The position numbers were made by a program, and so were the translations under genes. Below are positions 1 through 6,954 of a DNA stretch of 6,954 nucleotides, in pieces (the stretch's first letter is position 1; each line of letters starts with the position of its first letter). Source of the DNA: Rhodospirillales bacterium (GTDB lineage: Bacteria > Pseudomonadota > Alphaproteobacteria > Rhodospirillales > Casp-alpha2); the NCBI GenBank assembly GCA_028282185.1, contig JANQIJ010000049.1, positions 1-6,954 on the forward strand, given 5' to 3'. The notes beneath the pieces were generated by a model. That model saw only the letters and a list, made by a program, of their open reading frames with translations, did not search any database and had not been told where the DNA came from.

Positions 1-2
1 CG

Positions 3-485
3 CCGGGCATGGCGGTGCGCTCACTCGCCGGCGGCTATCTGTTGCAGGGCCGCGACGGGGCCTTGACCGACGACCTCAAGGTCGTGACCCAACGCGCCCC
101 CAGTGACGCCGAAATGGCGGACATGATGTTTGCCTTCACGGTCGCCAAGCACGTCAAATCGAACGCCATCGTCTATGCCAAGGGGGGCGCCACGGTCGGT
201 GTCGGCGCCGGACAGATGAGCCGGGTCAATTCGTCGCGCATCGCCGCCTGGAAGGCGCAAGACGCGGCCCGCGTCGCCGGCGATGCGGAGAGCTGGGCAA
301 TCGGCTCGGTGGTCGCCTCGGACGCGTTTTTTCCGTTTCCCGACGGTCTGTTGGCGGCGGCGGAAGCCGGTGCCACGGCGGTCATTCAGCCGGGCGGCAG
401 TGTGCGCGACGACGAGGTCATCACCGCCGCCGATGAAAAGGGCCTCGCCATGGTCTTCACCGGCATGCGCCATTTCCGGCATTAG
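3..485 (+). CDS. purH: Bifunctional AICAR formyltransferase / IMP cyclohydrolase PurH, C-terminal part (5' truncated)
   Basis: PurH carries out the last two steps of de novo purine synthesis in the cytoplasm: formylation of AICAR with 10-formyl-tetrahydrofolate, then ring closure to IMP. Only the last 160 residues are here, out of roughly 520 usual for the family. They belong to the transformylase half, and the cyclohydrolase domain lies upstream of the window. The signature stretch KHVKSNAIVYAK is intact; its Lys (147-149) and His (150-152) correspond to the catalytic Lys-His pair of the family. GAGQMSRV, ASDAFFPF, VIQPGGS and the terminal MRHFRH are also recognisable. The frame is open to the left edge, so the ATG at 9 is internal and not a start. 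The gene ends at TAG (483-485) with the normal family C-terminus, so the adjacent insertion-sequence remnant did not truncate it. No terminator hairpin follows. Confidence 0.97.
   Translation, partial: PGMAVRSLAGGYLLQGRDGALTDDLKVVTQRAPSDAEMADMMFAFTVAKHVKSNAIVYAKGGATVGVGAGQMSRVNSSRIAAWKAQDAARVAGDAESWAIGSVVASDAFFPFPDGLLAAAEAGATAVIQPGGSVRDDEVITAADEKGLAMVFTGMRHFRH
483..485. repeat. Candidate left target-site duplication (TAG/TA) of the IS remnant
   Basis: TAG here is also the purH stop codon and is repeated at 939-941 on the far side of the remnant. IS5-family elements commonly duplicate 2-4 bp targets such as TA, TNA or CTAG. So short a match could be chance, and the left end of the element is uncertain. 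Confidence 0.35.
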
Positions 486-938
486 GTGTTTGATCCCGGG
501 ATTTGATGGCGGGACTGTCCTGAGGACTACGGTCCCTATACAACGATCTACAATCGCTTCAATCGGTGGAGCAAGCAGGGTGTGTGGGAAGATGTGTTCT
601 ACGCCCTGAGCGGTTCCAGCGGGATGGTTTCAACGACGTCGGTGGACTCGACGCATGTCAAGGCACATCGCCGACCGTGCTTACGATGCCCGCAAGCTGC
701 GGGACTGGCTGGGCGGACGCGGCTGCGAGGCCATCATTCCTCCCAACCCAACGCGAAAGCAGCCAATCCCTTACGACTTTGAAGCCTACAAGCTACGGAA
801 CACCGTCGAGCGATGCTTCAACAAGCTCAAGCACTTCCGCCGCATCGCAACACGCTTCGACAGGCGCGCAATACACTTCCTCAGCTTCCTTCAAATCGCC
901 ACTGCCATAACCTGGATGCGCTAAATGTCGATTCAGCC
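485..938 (+). mobile_element. Degenerate IS5-family insertion sequence remnant
   Basis: The whole gap between purH and the isomerase gene is filled by a decayed insertion sequence of about 450 bp, roughly half the length of an intact element of this group. It encodes the two separated parts of an IS5-family DDE transposase. The right end is probably complete: after the transposase stop (922-924) only about 14 bp remain before CTAG at 938-941. Read inward on the minus strand, this end begins GGCTGAATCGACATTTAG. The left end, starting GGTGTTTGATCC after the purH stop, matches it only loosely, so a true left inverted repeat is not established and the left end may have been deleted. Boundaries are therefore approximate. 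The element cannot make its own transposase. Apart from this remnant no gene is seen in 486-937. Confidence 0.8.
498..924 (+). pseudogene. IS5-family DDE transposase, N-truncated with an internal frameshifting deletion
   Basis: Two frames together read as an IS5-family transposase. Positions 507-671 encode WRDCPEDYGPYTTIYNRF, then a segment ending DSTHVKAHR. Positions 664-924 continue in another frame with HIADRAYDA, GCEAIIPPN, NTVERCFNKLKHFRRIATRF and a C-terminus ending at TAA. The three expected catalytic acids are present but split between frames: Asp at 645-647, Asp at 673-675 and Glu at 808-810. From family knowledge, about 60 residues (roughly 190 bp) normally separate THVKAHR from IADRAYD; here they are missing and the two parts overlap at 664-671. 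About 50 N-terminal residues are also absent. Just before WRD the same frame reads Gly-Ile-stop (498-506), where relatives typically have Gly-Ile/Leu-Pro, so a premature TGA is likely. No functional enzyme can be made. Confidence 0.9.
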
Positions 939-1558
939 TAGAACTTGCGGTCTTTGATCAACGCTGGCGCCATTCGGTCTTGGCGAATGAATTGCGACAG
1001 GATGTGCATGAGCGACTGATGTACGTCTTCGATGACGCCGTAGTTATCGGCCGCGACATGCAGGTTGATATCGGCCAACTGGGCCGCACGGCCACCGTCG
1101 AAGCCCGTCATGGCCAGGGTCTGCAGGCCGTTCTCCTTGGCCCAGGCGCAGGCGCGGACGATGTTTTCGGAATCGCCCGAGGATGAAATCATGACCAGCA
1201 CGTCGCCCGCTTCGGCCAGGCTACGCAATTGGTAGACGAAGACCTCGTCATAGGACAGATCGTTGGCGACGGCGGTCAGGGTTTCCATAGTCGTCGCCAG
1301 GGAGATCACCCGCGGCAACAGGTCCGTATCCGTCCGGGTGCTTTTCAAATGGTCGCAAATCATATGGTTGGAGATCGCCGCGGAGCCGCCGTTGCCGCAG
1401 ACATAGACCCGGGCGCCCCGCTGGTAGGCCGCTGCCAGCAACATCGCCCCAGCGTCCAGCTTGGCGCGATCGACCGACCCCGCGGCGACGGCGAGGGCCT
1501 TGAAATAAGCCTCTGCATATGCGGTCGCCGTGGTGAACTTATCGTCGGGAAAAGTCAT
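938..1558 (-). CDS. SIS-domain phosphosugar isomerase, GmhA-like (D-sedoheptulose-7-phosphate isomerase family)
   Basis: The 206-residue protein is a single SIS (sugar isomerase) domain, near the usual GmhA length of about 190-200. Family members interconvert ketose and aldose phosphates. GmhA converts sedoheptulose 7-phosphate to D-glycero-D-manno-heptose 7-phosphate for lipopolysaccharide or capsule heptose. Visible motifs are the phosphate-binding CGNGGS (54-59), AVANDLSYDEVF (96-107) and the second phosphate loop ISSSGDSEN (124-132). His180 in EDVHQSLMHIL matches the catalytic His of E. coli GmhA. The position of the E. coli catalytic Glu65 appears to be Asp69 (MICDHLK), so exact substrate is uncertain. 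A strong AAGGAAG ribosome site 7 nt upstream supports the ATG at 1558. It is the last gene of the probable operon, 30 nt after the transporter. A DiaA-like or other SIS role is less likely but not excluded. Confidence 0.88.
   Translation of the reverse strand: MTFPDDKFTTATAYAEAYFKALAVAAGSVDRAKLDAGAMLLAAAYQRGARVYVCGNGGSAAISNHMICDHLKSTRTDTDLLPRVISLATTMETLTAVANDLSYDEVFVYQLRSLAEAGDVLVMISSSGDSENIVRACAWAKENGLQTLAMTGFDGGRAAQLADINLHVAADNYGVIEDVHQSLMHILSQFIRQDRMAPALIKDRKF
939..941. repeat. Candidate right target-site duplication (TAG/TA) of the IS remnant
   Basis: TAG lies inside the palindrome CTAG (938-941), which also supplies the stop codon of the minus-strand isomerase gene (CTA at 938-940 is TAG on that strand). 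It follows directly after the probable right end of the element. It matches TAG at 483-485, with the same short-match caveat. Confidence 0.4.
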
Positions 1559-1565
1559 GGGGCAA

Positions 1566-1572
1566 CTTCCTT
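1566..1572 (-). promoter_or_regulatory. Ribosome binding site of the SIS isomerase gene
   Basis: On the minus strand AAGGAAG sits 7 nt before the ATG at 1558, a near-ideal Shine-Dalgarno match and spacing. It fixes the start of the isomerase gene and lies wholly within the 30-nt gap after the transporter stop. Confidence 0.8.
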
Positions 1573-1588
1573 GAAATCCGGTGGGAAT

Positions 1589-2893
1589 TCAATCGCGAAC
1601 ATCCGGCACGCCGCGCATCAACCACAGTCCCACCACAAAGAACAGCAAGATCGTCGCCATGCCGGCACGCTGGCTATCGAAGGCGCCGGTGGCAAACCCA
1701 AGCAAGGCGGGCCCCAGAAAGGCCGTTGCCTTGCCCGAAAGGGCATAGAGGCCGAACATTTCCGCTTCCATCTGCGGCGGCACCAAACGCGCCATGAGCG
1801 AGCGGGACGAGGCTTGGGCCGAGCCGACAAAGAACCCCAGACAGAGGCCGTAGAACCAGAACAGGTCTTTCGTCTGGGCGATCAATACGGCGGCGCCGAA
1901 CAGGATCAGCATCACCACGGAAAACAGGATCACGGTTTTCGCGCCGCGGGCATCGTCGAGCCAGGCAAAAGCCGCGGCACCCAATCCCGCCGTCACGTTG
2001 ATGCAAATCCCGAATAAGATTACCTCACTGAACGTCATTCCAAAAGTGCCTGCAGCATAAACGCCGCCAAATGCGAAAAGCGTCGTCAAGCCATCCGTAT
2101 AGATCATTCGCGCCAACAGGAAGCGCGCGATATCCCGGTACTTGCGAATTTCGCGCAAGGTCGTCAGCAGGGTCGTCAGCCCCTCACGGATCGCCTGCCC
2201 GAAGCCGATGCCGGTACTGGGCCGGTCCGGCGTAAACAGGAAGAACGGCAACGAAAACAACGCGACCCAAACGGCCGTGAGCGGACCGACGATACGCAAG
2301 TGCTCCGCCTCATCCTTGTCCAACCCGAACGCCGGCGGGTCTGCCTGGACAAACAGGATCAGGCAAAGTGCGAGACACCCCAATCCGCCGGCGTACCCCA
2401 ACCCCCAGGCCCACCCGGAAAGGCGGCCCAGCCGATCGCGCGTCGAAAGGCCGGGCAGCATGGCGTTATAGAACACCACGGCCAGTTCGAAGGCCAAATT
2501 GGCCGCCGCGACCACGGCAAGAACCCAGATCACGTTGGCGGCATCGGGCGCCGCGTACCAAAGGGCCGCAGATAGAATTACACAAATAAACGTAAAAACG
2601 AAAACCCATGGCTTTCGGCGGCCCATGTGATCGGAAATGGCGCCGACGATGGGGCTAAGCAGGGCAACCGCGAAGGCTGAGAGACTAACGGCATAGCCCC
2701 ATTGCTGCGTGCCCAGGACATCGTTCTCAGCAATTCCCTGGGTGAAGTACGTCGCGAAGACGAAGGTGATGATCACCGTCGGGAAGGCGGAATTCGCCCA
2801 GTCGTAAAACGCCCAGGCGGCGGCCCCCAACGCGCTGGCCTCCTGCCCCCCCACGGCAGCGGGCGGCGCGTCTTTCGGCGCGACCCCGGCCAT
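1589..2893 (-). CDS. MFS transporter of the UMF1/Atg22-like family
   Basis: This 434-residue polytopic inner-membrane protein has the hallmark UMF1/Atg22 opening AWAFYDWANSAF (26-37) at the first membrane segment. The loop between segments 2 and 3 carries the facilitator motif SDHMGRRKP (87-95). Other family-like stretches are YNAMLPGLS (142-150), SGWAWGLGYAGG (159-170), ARMIYTDGLTTL (261-272) and SSRSLMARLVP (362-372). Hydrophobic segments continue along the protein, with a larger central cytoplasmic loop near 222-255, consistent with about 12 helices and full length. The substrate of bacterial members is not established; yeast Atg22 exports amino acids from the vacuole. The gene starts 12 nt after the glutamate dehydrogenase stop with only a weak AGGG upstream (2904-2907), so it is probably translated by coupling. 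Transport of a glutamate-related compound would fit the context but is inference. Confidence 0.9.
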   Translation of the reverse strand: MAGVAPKDAPPAAVGGQEASALGAAAWAFYDWANSAFPTVIITFVFATYFTQGIAENDVLGTQQWGYAVSLSAFAVALLSPIVGAISDHMGRRKPWVFVFTFICVILSAALWYAAPDAANVIWVLAVVAAANLAFELAVVFYNAMLPGLSTRDRLGRLSGWAWGLGYAGGLGCLALCLILFVQADPPAFGLDKDEAEHLRIVGPLTAVWVALFSLPFFLFTPDRPSTGIGFGQAIREGLTTLLTTLREIRKYRDIARFLLARMIYTDGLTTLFAFGGVYAAGTFGMTFSEVILFGICINVTAGLGAAAFAWLDDARGAKTVILFSVVMLILFGAAVLIAQTKDLFWFYGLCLGFFVGSAQASSRSLMARLVPPQMEAEMFGLYALSGKATAFLGPALLGFATGAFDSQRAGMATILLFFVVGLWLMRGVPDVRD

Positions 2894-2903
2894 GAGGATC
2901 AGG

Positions 2904-2907
2904 CCCT
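2904..2907 (-). promoter_or_regulatory. Weak ribosome binding site / translational coupling junction before the transporter gene
   Basis: On the minus strand the dehydrogenase stop TAG (2908-2906) overlaps the only purine-rich element, AGGG, which lies 10 nt before the transporter ATG at 2893. The match is poor and the gap is 12 nt, so terminating ribosomes probably restart here. This is inference from spacing. Confidence 0.4.
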
Positions 2908-5900
2908 ACGCCTGGGCATCGGACAGTGCCCGCAGTTGGCGCGAGGCCACGGCGATCATCGACAGATCGTTGACCTCGGTGGTCCAAAGCTCGTTCAACA
3001 GCAGTTCGGTCTGATCGACCGCCGCCTGGTTCTTGGCGATCCAGGCCTCGATCGCCTTGGTCGGGTCTTTCTTGGCCCGCGCCAGATGGCTCATGGCGTG
3101 CGACGCCATGGCCAATTGGTGGCTGTAGATCTCTTCGACCAGGGCGGCAACGGCCAGCTGCTGCCAGTGATCGTCCGATTCCAGGCCCCCCGCGGCAGCG
3201 CGCAGCCGACCGAGCCGGAACCGCGTGCCGACGGCGAAGTAGACCTTGGCGACCTCGCGCACATCCAGCTTGCGCCGGTTGGCCAAGCCGACGATGTCGC
3301 AGGCCGAATAGAGATTGACCAGATTGGCGATCTTGTAGGCCAGGGAGGTCGGCACCTTGTCATCCAGATAGGGCTTGGCGCGCGCCTTCATGTCCTTGAC
3401 GTAATGCTTGGGCACCACTTCGGTGATGTGGTCGGCGAGCATTGCCAGGCCGTCGCCGAACTCCTTGACGTGCTGGCCGATGTCAAGCCCCGGCTTGCCG
3501 TTGCGCAGGAACCACAAGGTCACCCAGTCCAACAAGTGATGCATATCGGCCAGCATGGAGGTCTGCGCCCGCGTCGGCGCCTTGTTGTCCAGCGCCTCGA
3601 CCTCGGCCCAGAGGCCGCGGGCGCGGAGCACCTCGCGGGCGATCAGAAAGGCGCGGCCGATCTCCGGCGGCGTCCGCCCGGTCTTCTCCATGAATTCGGT
3701 GACAAAGGTATCGCCGGCCCGGTTGACGATGGAATTGGTCACCCGGGTGGCGATGATCTCGCGACGCAGTCGATGTGACTTGATTTCGTCCAGATATTTG
3801 ACCCGCAAGTCCGAGGGGAAATACTGGACAATTTCGGACAGGAGATAAGGGTCGTCGGGCAGGTCGGAAGCCAACAGCTCATCATACAACCAGTTCTTGG
3901 CGTAGGAAATCAGTACCGAAAGCTCCGGCCGGACCAGCCCCTTGTGCTGAGCTGTCCGTTCGGCCAAGGTATCGTCATCGGGCAGATCCTCGACAGCGCG
4001 GTCGAGCAGGCCTTTCTTTTCCAACATGCGCATCAAGCGAATCTGGTTGTCCAGGGCGTGAACGCCGCGGGCCTGGATAGAAGTCAACGCCTGTGTCTGG
4101 TTGTAGTTGTGGATCAGCACCAGGTCCGAAACCTCGTCGGTCATTTTGGCCAGCAGCTTGTTGCGCTGGTTTTCGTTGAGACCGCCGCGGGCCATGACCG
4201 ACCCCAAGAGAATCTTGATGTTGACCTCGTGGTCCGAGCAGTCGACGCCGGCGGAGTTGTCGATCGAATCCGTGTTCAGGCGCCCACCCTTCTGCGCGTA
4301 CTCGATGCGGCCTTTCTGGGTCGTGCCAAGGTTGGCGCCCTCACCAATGACCTTGCAATTGACTTCGCCGCCGTTGATTCGGATCGCGTCGTTAGCCCGG
4401 TCGCCGACGTCTGTATGGGACTCGTCAGACGCCTTGATATAGGTGCCGATGCCGCCGAACCACATGAGGTCCACCGATGAGCGCAACATCGCCTGGATCA
4501 ACTCGTTGGGCGTCACGCTCTCCTTGGTCAAGCCGAAACAGGCCCTGGCCTCGGCCGACAGCTTGATCGACTTGGCGCTGCGCTCATAGATACCACCGCC
4601 CTTCGACATGGTCTTGACGTCGTAATCGGTCCAGGAAGAGCGGCCCAGGTTGAACATCCGGACCCGCTCCTTGTAGCTCTTCGCCGGGTCCGGATCGGGA
4701 TCGACGAAGATATGCAGATGGTTGAAGGCGCCGACCAGCTTGATGTGCTTGGACAGCATCATCCCGTTGCCGAACACGTCGCCCGACATGTCGCCGACGC
4801 CGACCACGGTGAAGGGCTGGGTCTGGGTATCGTGGCCCATTTCCCGAAAGTGGCGCTTGACCGATTCCCAGGCACCCTTGGCAGTGATGCCCATGCCCTT
4901 GTGGTCATAGCCCTGCGATCCGCCGGAAGCGAAGGCGTCACCCAACCAATGGCCGTATTCAATGGACACGCCGTTGGCGATATCGGAGAACGTCACCGTG
5001 CCCTTATCGGCGGCGACCACCAAGTAAGGGTCATTGTCGTCCCAACGATAGACCTGCTTGGGCGGCACGACGCGATTGCCGGCAAGATTGTCGGTGATGT
5101 CCAGCAAGCCGGCGATGAAGGTCTTGTAACAGGCGATGCCCTCTTCCAGGAAAGCATCCCGGCCGCCGTCCGCGGGCGGCCGTTTGACCACGAATCCGCC
5201 TTTCGAGCCGACCGGCACGATGACCGCGTTCTTGACCTGCTGTGCCTTGACCAACCCCAGGATTTCCGTGCGGAAGTCTTCCTGGCGGTCCGACCAACGC
5301 AAGCCGCCACGGGCGACGAAACCGAAGCGCAGGTGGACGCCTTCGACCCGCGGGCTATAGACAAAGATTTCGCGCAGCGGGCGCGGCAGCGGCAGTTCGT
5401 CGATTTCGCGGGACGCGAACTTGAAAGAGACATAGGGCTTATGTCCGCCATCCGCCGCCAGCTGGAAGAAGTTGGTCCTGAGCGTGCAGTTCACCAAGTT
5501 GATGAAGCGCGACAGGATGCGGTCCTCGTCGGCGCTGGTCACGCCCTCCAGGGCCTCGGTCATGCGCCGACCGATCGCCTGCGCCTTCTTGTCCCGGTCC
5601 TTCTGGCCCTTGGGATCCATGCGCGTCATGAACAGATCGACGATCATGTTGGCCAGGCCCAGGTGGCGGGACATGGTCTGTTCCATATAGGCCTGCGAAT
5701 AGGCGATGCCCATTTGCCGCAAACAGCGGCAATAGGCGCGCAAGACCAAGACTTCGCGCCAAGTCAAACCACCGCGGGCGACCAGGGCGTTGAACCCGTC
5801 GCTTTCGATCTCGCCCCGCCAGACCCGGGCGAAGGCGTCCTGGAAATTGTCGCGGATGTCTTCCATATCGACGCCGCCCCGGTCCCGCGTTTCCAGGCCG

Positions 5901-6954
5901 AAATCGTGGATCATGATGCGCTCCGGCCCGTCGCCTTCGGCAGGCAGCGTGATCTCATGGGGCGTTTCATCGATCACTCGGAAGCCCATGTGTTCGAAAA
6001 GCGGCAGCGCGTCGGACAGCGGCACCCGGACCGATGGCTGATACACCTTGAATCGCACGCGGTCGTCGGGGCTGCCGTCGGGCCGGTAAAGGTTGAGACC
6101 AATTTCGCCATTGGACAATACTCGGTCGATGATCCTCAGGTCGTCGACCGCCTGCTCGACCGAGTATTGCGCCGTGTAGCCGGGCCCGAACGAATCTTCG
6201 TAGCGACGATAGGTTTGCAGGCCATCCTGTTCGCCCAAACTGGCGACCAAGGCCTCGGACAGGAAATCGCCCCAGGTGCGCGCCGCGCGGGCCAGCTTGT
6301 TTTCCAGCCCCTTGACGTAGAAAGCAGGCACCTGGCCCGGCGTCGTCGCCACGATCAAGTGCAACCGCGCCAATGGCGCGTCACCCAAAAGCGTCGAGAA
6401 GTTCGCCAGCCTGCCGTTCACGGCCTGGCAGATGATGTCCTGCATCTCCTCGCGGAGCGCCATGTTGTAGCGATCCCGCGGGACATAGATCAGGCAGGAG
6501 ATGAAGCGCCCGAAATTGTCTTGGCGCATAAAAAGGGCGACCCTCTGACGTTCCTGCAGATGCAGAATGCCGCGGCTGGTCTCCAGCAACTGGTCCTCGG
6601 AGATCTGGAACAGCTCGTCCCGGGGGAAGGTCTCAAGGATGTTCATCAGGGCCTTGCCGTCATGACTGCCGAGCGGCAGGCTGGCCCGCTCGAAGACCTG
6701 CTGCAGCTTGCGCCGCAGCAGCGGGATATCGCGCGGGCTGCGGTTATAGGCGGCGGAAGTGAACAGGCCGACGAAGATGCGCAGGCCCGTGACCGCGCCA
6801 TTTTTGTCGAACGTCTTTACGCCGATGGCGTCCATATGCACGGGCCGATGAACCGACGACTGCTGATTGGTCTTGGTCACGACGATCAAGGCCGAATCAC
6901 TGACGAAGGCCCGGACTTCGGGCGGCACCCGGGACATGTCCGGGGACTGCATCA
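2906..6954 (-). CDS. Large (180-kDa class) NAD-specific glutamate dehydrogenase, N-terminus beyond window
   Basis: This cytoplasmic enzyme oxidatively deaminates L-glutamate to 2-oxoglutarate and ammonium with NAD+ (EC 1.4.1.2), serving amino-acid catabolism. The window holds 1348 C-terminal residues; the family is about 1600 long, so roughly 250-280 residues, including the real start, lie to the right. The leftmost Met is internal. Numbering from it, the regulatory N-terminal part includes VHRPVHMDAIGVK and RKLQQVFERASLPLGSHDGK, with PRDELFQI and LQERQRVALF following. The catalytic core contains GGLRWSDR (549-556), VGSKGGFVVKRPP with Lys584 and Lys590, the dinucleotide and active-site stretch VGVGDMSGDVFGNG (717-730), GGIGTYIKA (from 833) and GEGANLGTTQKGRIEY (around Glu871). 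A helical C-terminal region follows and ends normally at SDAQA. No disruption is seen. It is probably the first of the three operon genes; alphaproteobacterial relatives are called GdhZ, and P. aeruginosa's is GdhB. Confidence 0.97.
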   Translation of the reverse strand, partial: MQSPDMSRVPPEVRAFVSDSALIVVTKTNQQSSVHRPVHMDAIGVKTFDKNGAVTGLRIFVGLFTSAAYNRSPRDIPLLRRKLQQVFERASLPLGSHDGKALMNILETFPRDELFQISEDQLLETSRGILHLQERQRVALFMRQDNFGRFISCLIYVPRDRYNMALREEMQDIICQAVNGRLANFSTLLGDAPLARLHLIVATTPGQVPAFYVKGLENKLARAARTWGDFLSEALVASLGEQDGLQTYRRYEDSFGPGYTAQYSVEQAVDDLRIIDRVLSNGEIGLNLYRPDGSPDDRVRFKVYQPSVRVPLSDALPLFEHMGFRVIDETPHEITLPAEGDGPERIMIHDFGLETRDRGGVDMEDIRDNFQDAFARVWRGEIESDGFNALVARGGLTWREVLVLRAYCRCLRQMGIAYSQAYMEQTMSRHLGLANMIVDLFMTRMDPKGQKDRDKKAQAIGRRMTEALEGVTSADEDRILSRFINLVNCTLRTNFFQLAADGGHKPYVSFKFASREIDELPLPRPLREIFVYSPRVEGVHLRFGFVARGGLRWSDRQEDFRTEILGLVKAQQVKNAVIVPVGSKGGFVVKRPPADGGRDAFLEEGIACYKTFIAGLLDITDNLAGNRVVPPKQVYRWDDNDPYLVVAADKGTVTFSDIANGVSIEYGHWLGDAFASGGSQGYDHKGMGITAKGAWESVKRHFREMGHDTQTQPFTVVGVGDMSGDVFGNGMMLSKHIKLVGAFNHLHIFVDPDPDPAKSYKERVRMFNLGRSSWTDYDVKTMSKGGGIYERSAKSIKLSAEARACFGLTKESVTPNELIQAMLRSSVDLMWFGGIGTYIKASDESHTDVGDRANDAIRINGGEVNCKVIGEGANLGTTQKGRIEYAQKGGRLNTDSIDNSAGVDCSDHEVNIKILLGSVMARGGLNENQRNKLLAKMTDEVSDLVLIHNYNQTQALTSIQARGVHALDNQIRLMRMLEKKGLLDRAVEDLPDDDTLAERTAQHKGLVRPELSVLISYAKNWLYDELLASDLPDDPYLLSEIVQYFPSDLRVKYLDEIKSHRLRREIIATRVTNSIVNRAGDTFVTEFMEKTGRTPPEIGRAFLIAREVLRARGLWAEVEALDNKAPTRAQTSMLADMHHLLDWVTLWFLRNGKPGLDIGQHVKEFGDGLAMLADHITEVVPKHYVKDMKARAKPYLDDKVPTSLAYKIANLVNLYSACDIVGLANRRKLDVREVAKVYFAVGTRFRLGRLRAAAGGLESDDHWQQLAVAALVEEIYSHQLAMASHAMSHLARAKKDPTKAIEAWIAKNQAAVDQTELLLNELWTTEVNDLSMIAVASRQLRALSDAQA

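Noticed and set aside
21..482. A 153-codon open frame antisense to purH
   Set aside because: The plus strand encodes unmistakable PurH; the reverse frame shows no family resemblance.
494..503. Perfect palindrome ATCCCGGGAT just after purH
   Set aside because: It has no loop and no following T-run, so it is not a convincing terminator. Ten-base palindromes occur by chance in such GC-rich DNA.
566..910. A 114-codon open frame across the IS region in the third plus-strand frame
   Set aside because: Its Ser/Thr-rich translation has no motif, while the other two frames carry clear transposase sequence.
1229..2017. A 262-codon open frame on the plus strand
   Set aside because: It is antisense to the isomerase and transporter genes, of low-complexity basic composition, with no motif; a shadow of GC-rich coding sequence.
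2702..3778. A 358-codon open frame on the plus strand
   Set aside because: It lies antisense to the transporter start and the dehydrogenase C-terminus, both of which have strong family motifs. Its translation is rich in Gly, Arg, His and Gln with no recognisable domain, as expected for the reverse frame of a high-GC gene.
3944..4480. A 178-codon open frame on the plus strand
   Set aside because: It lies entirely antisense to conserved catalytic sequence of the glutamate dehydrogenase, with no support of its own.
6950..6952. ATG near the right edge as the dehydrogenase start
   Set aside because: The protein at this point already matches the interior of the family, about 250-280 residues from the usual N-terminus, and the frame stays open to the edge.

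Overview
The window reads as ordinary chromosome from a high-GC alphaproteobacterium, most likely of the Rhodospirillales type. This placement is inferred from the 180-kDa class of NAD-dependent glutamate dehydrogenase, the gene content and the codon use. It is not backed by a database search. No clearly new biological system is visible. The part most worth a second look is a decayed insertion sequence wedged exactly between two convergent genes.

Layout, left to right. (1) 3-485 (+): the C-terminal 160 residues of PurH, the AICAR transformylase end of the bifunctional purine enzyme; its start lies outside the window. (2) About 485-938 (+): a remnant of an IS5-family insertion sequence. Its DDE transposase has lost its N-terminus and an internal segment, which puts the remaining halves in different frames. 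(3) 938-1558 (-): a 206-residue SIS-domain phosphosugar isomerase resembling GmhA. (4) 1589-2893 (-): a 434-residue major facilitator transporter of the UMF1/Atg22-like family. (5) 2906-6954 (-): the C-terminal 1348 residues of a large NAD-specific glutamate dehydrogenase, whose N-terminus lies beyond the right edge.

The three minus-strand genes are spaced 12 and 30 nt apart, so they probably form one operon read in the order dehydrogenase, transporter, isomerase. The dehydrogenase would deaminate glutamate to 2-oxoglutarate and ammonium. The transporter may move a related small metabolite, but that is a guess from position only. The isomerase is probably a passenger serving envelope sugar synthesis. 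The operon promoter is outside the window. PurH and the operon converge on the insertion-sequence remnant. No factor-independent terminator (GC-rich stem followed by a T run) was found at either gene end.
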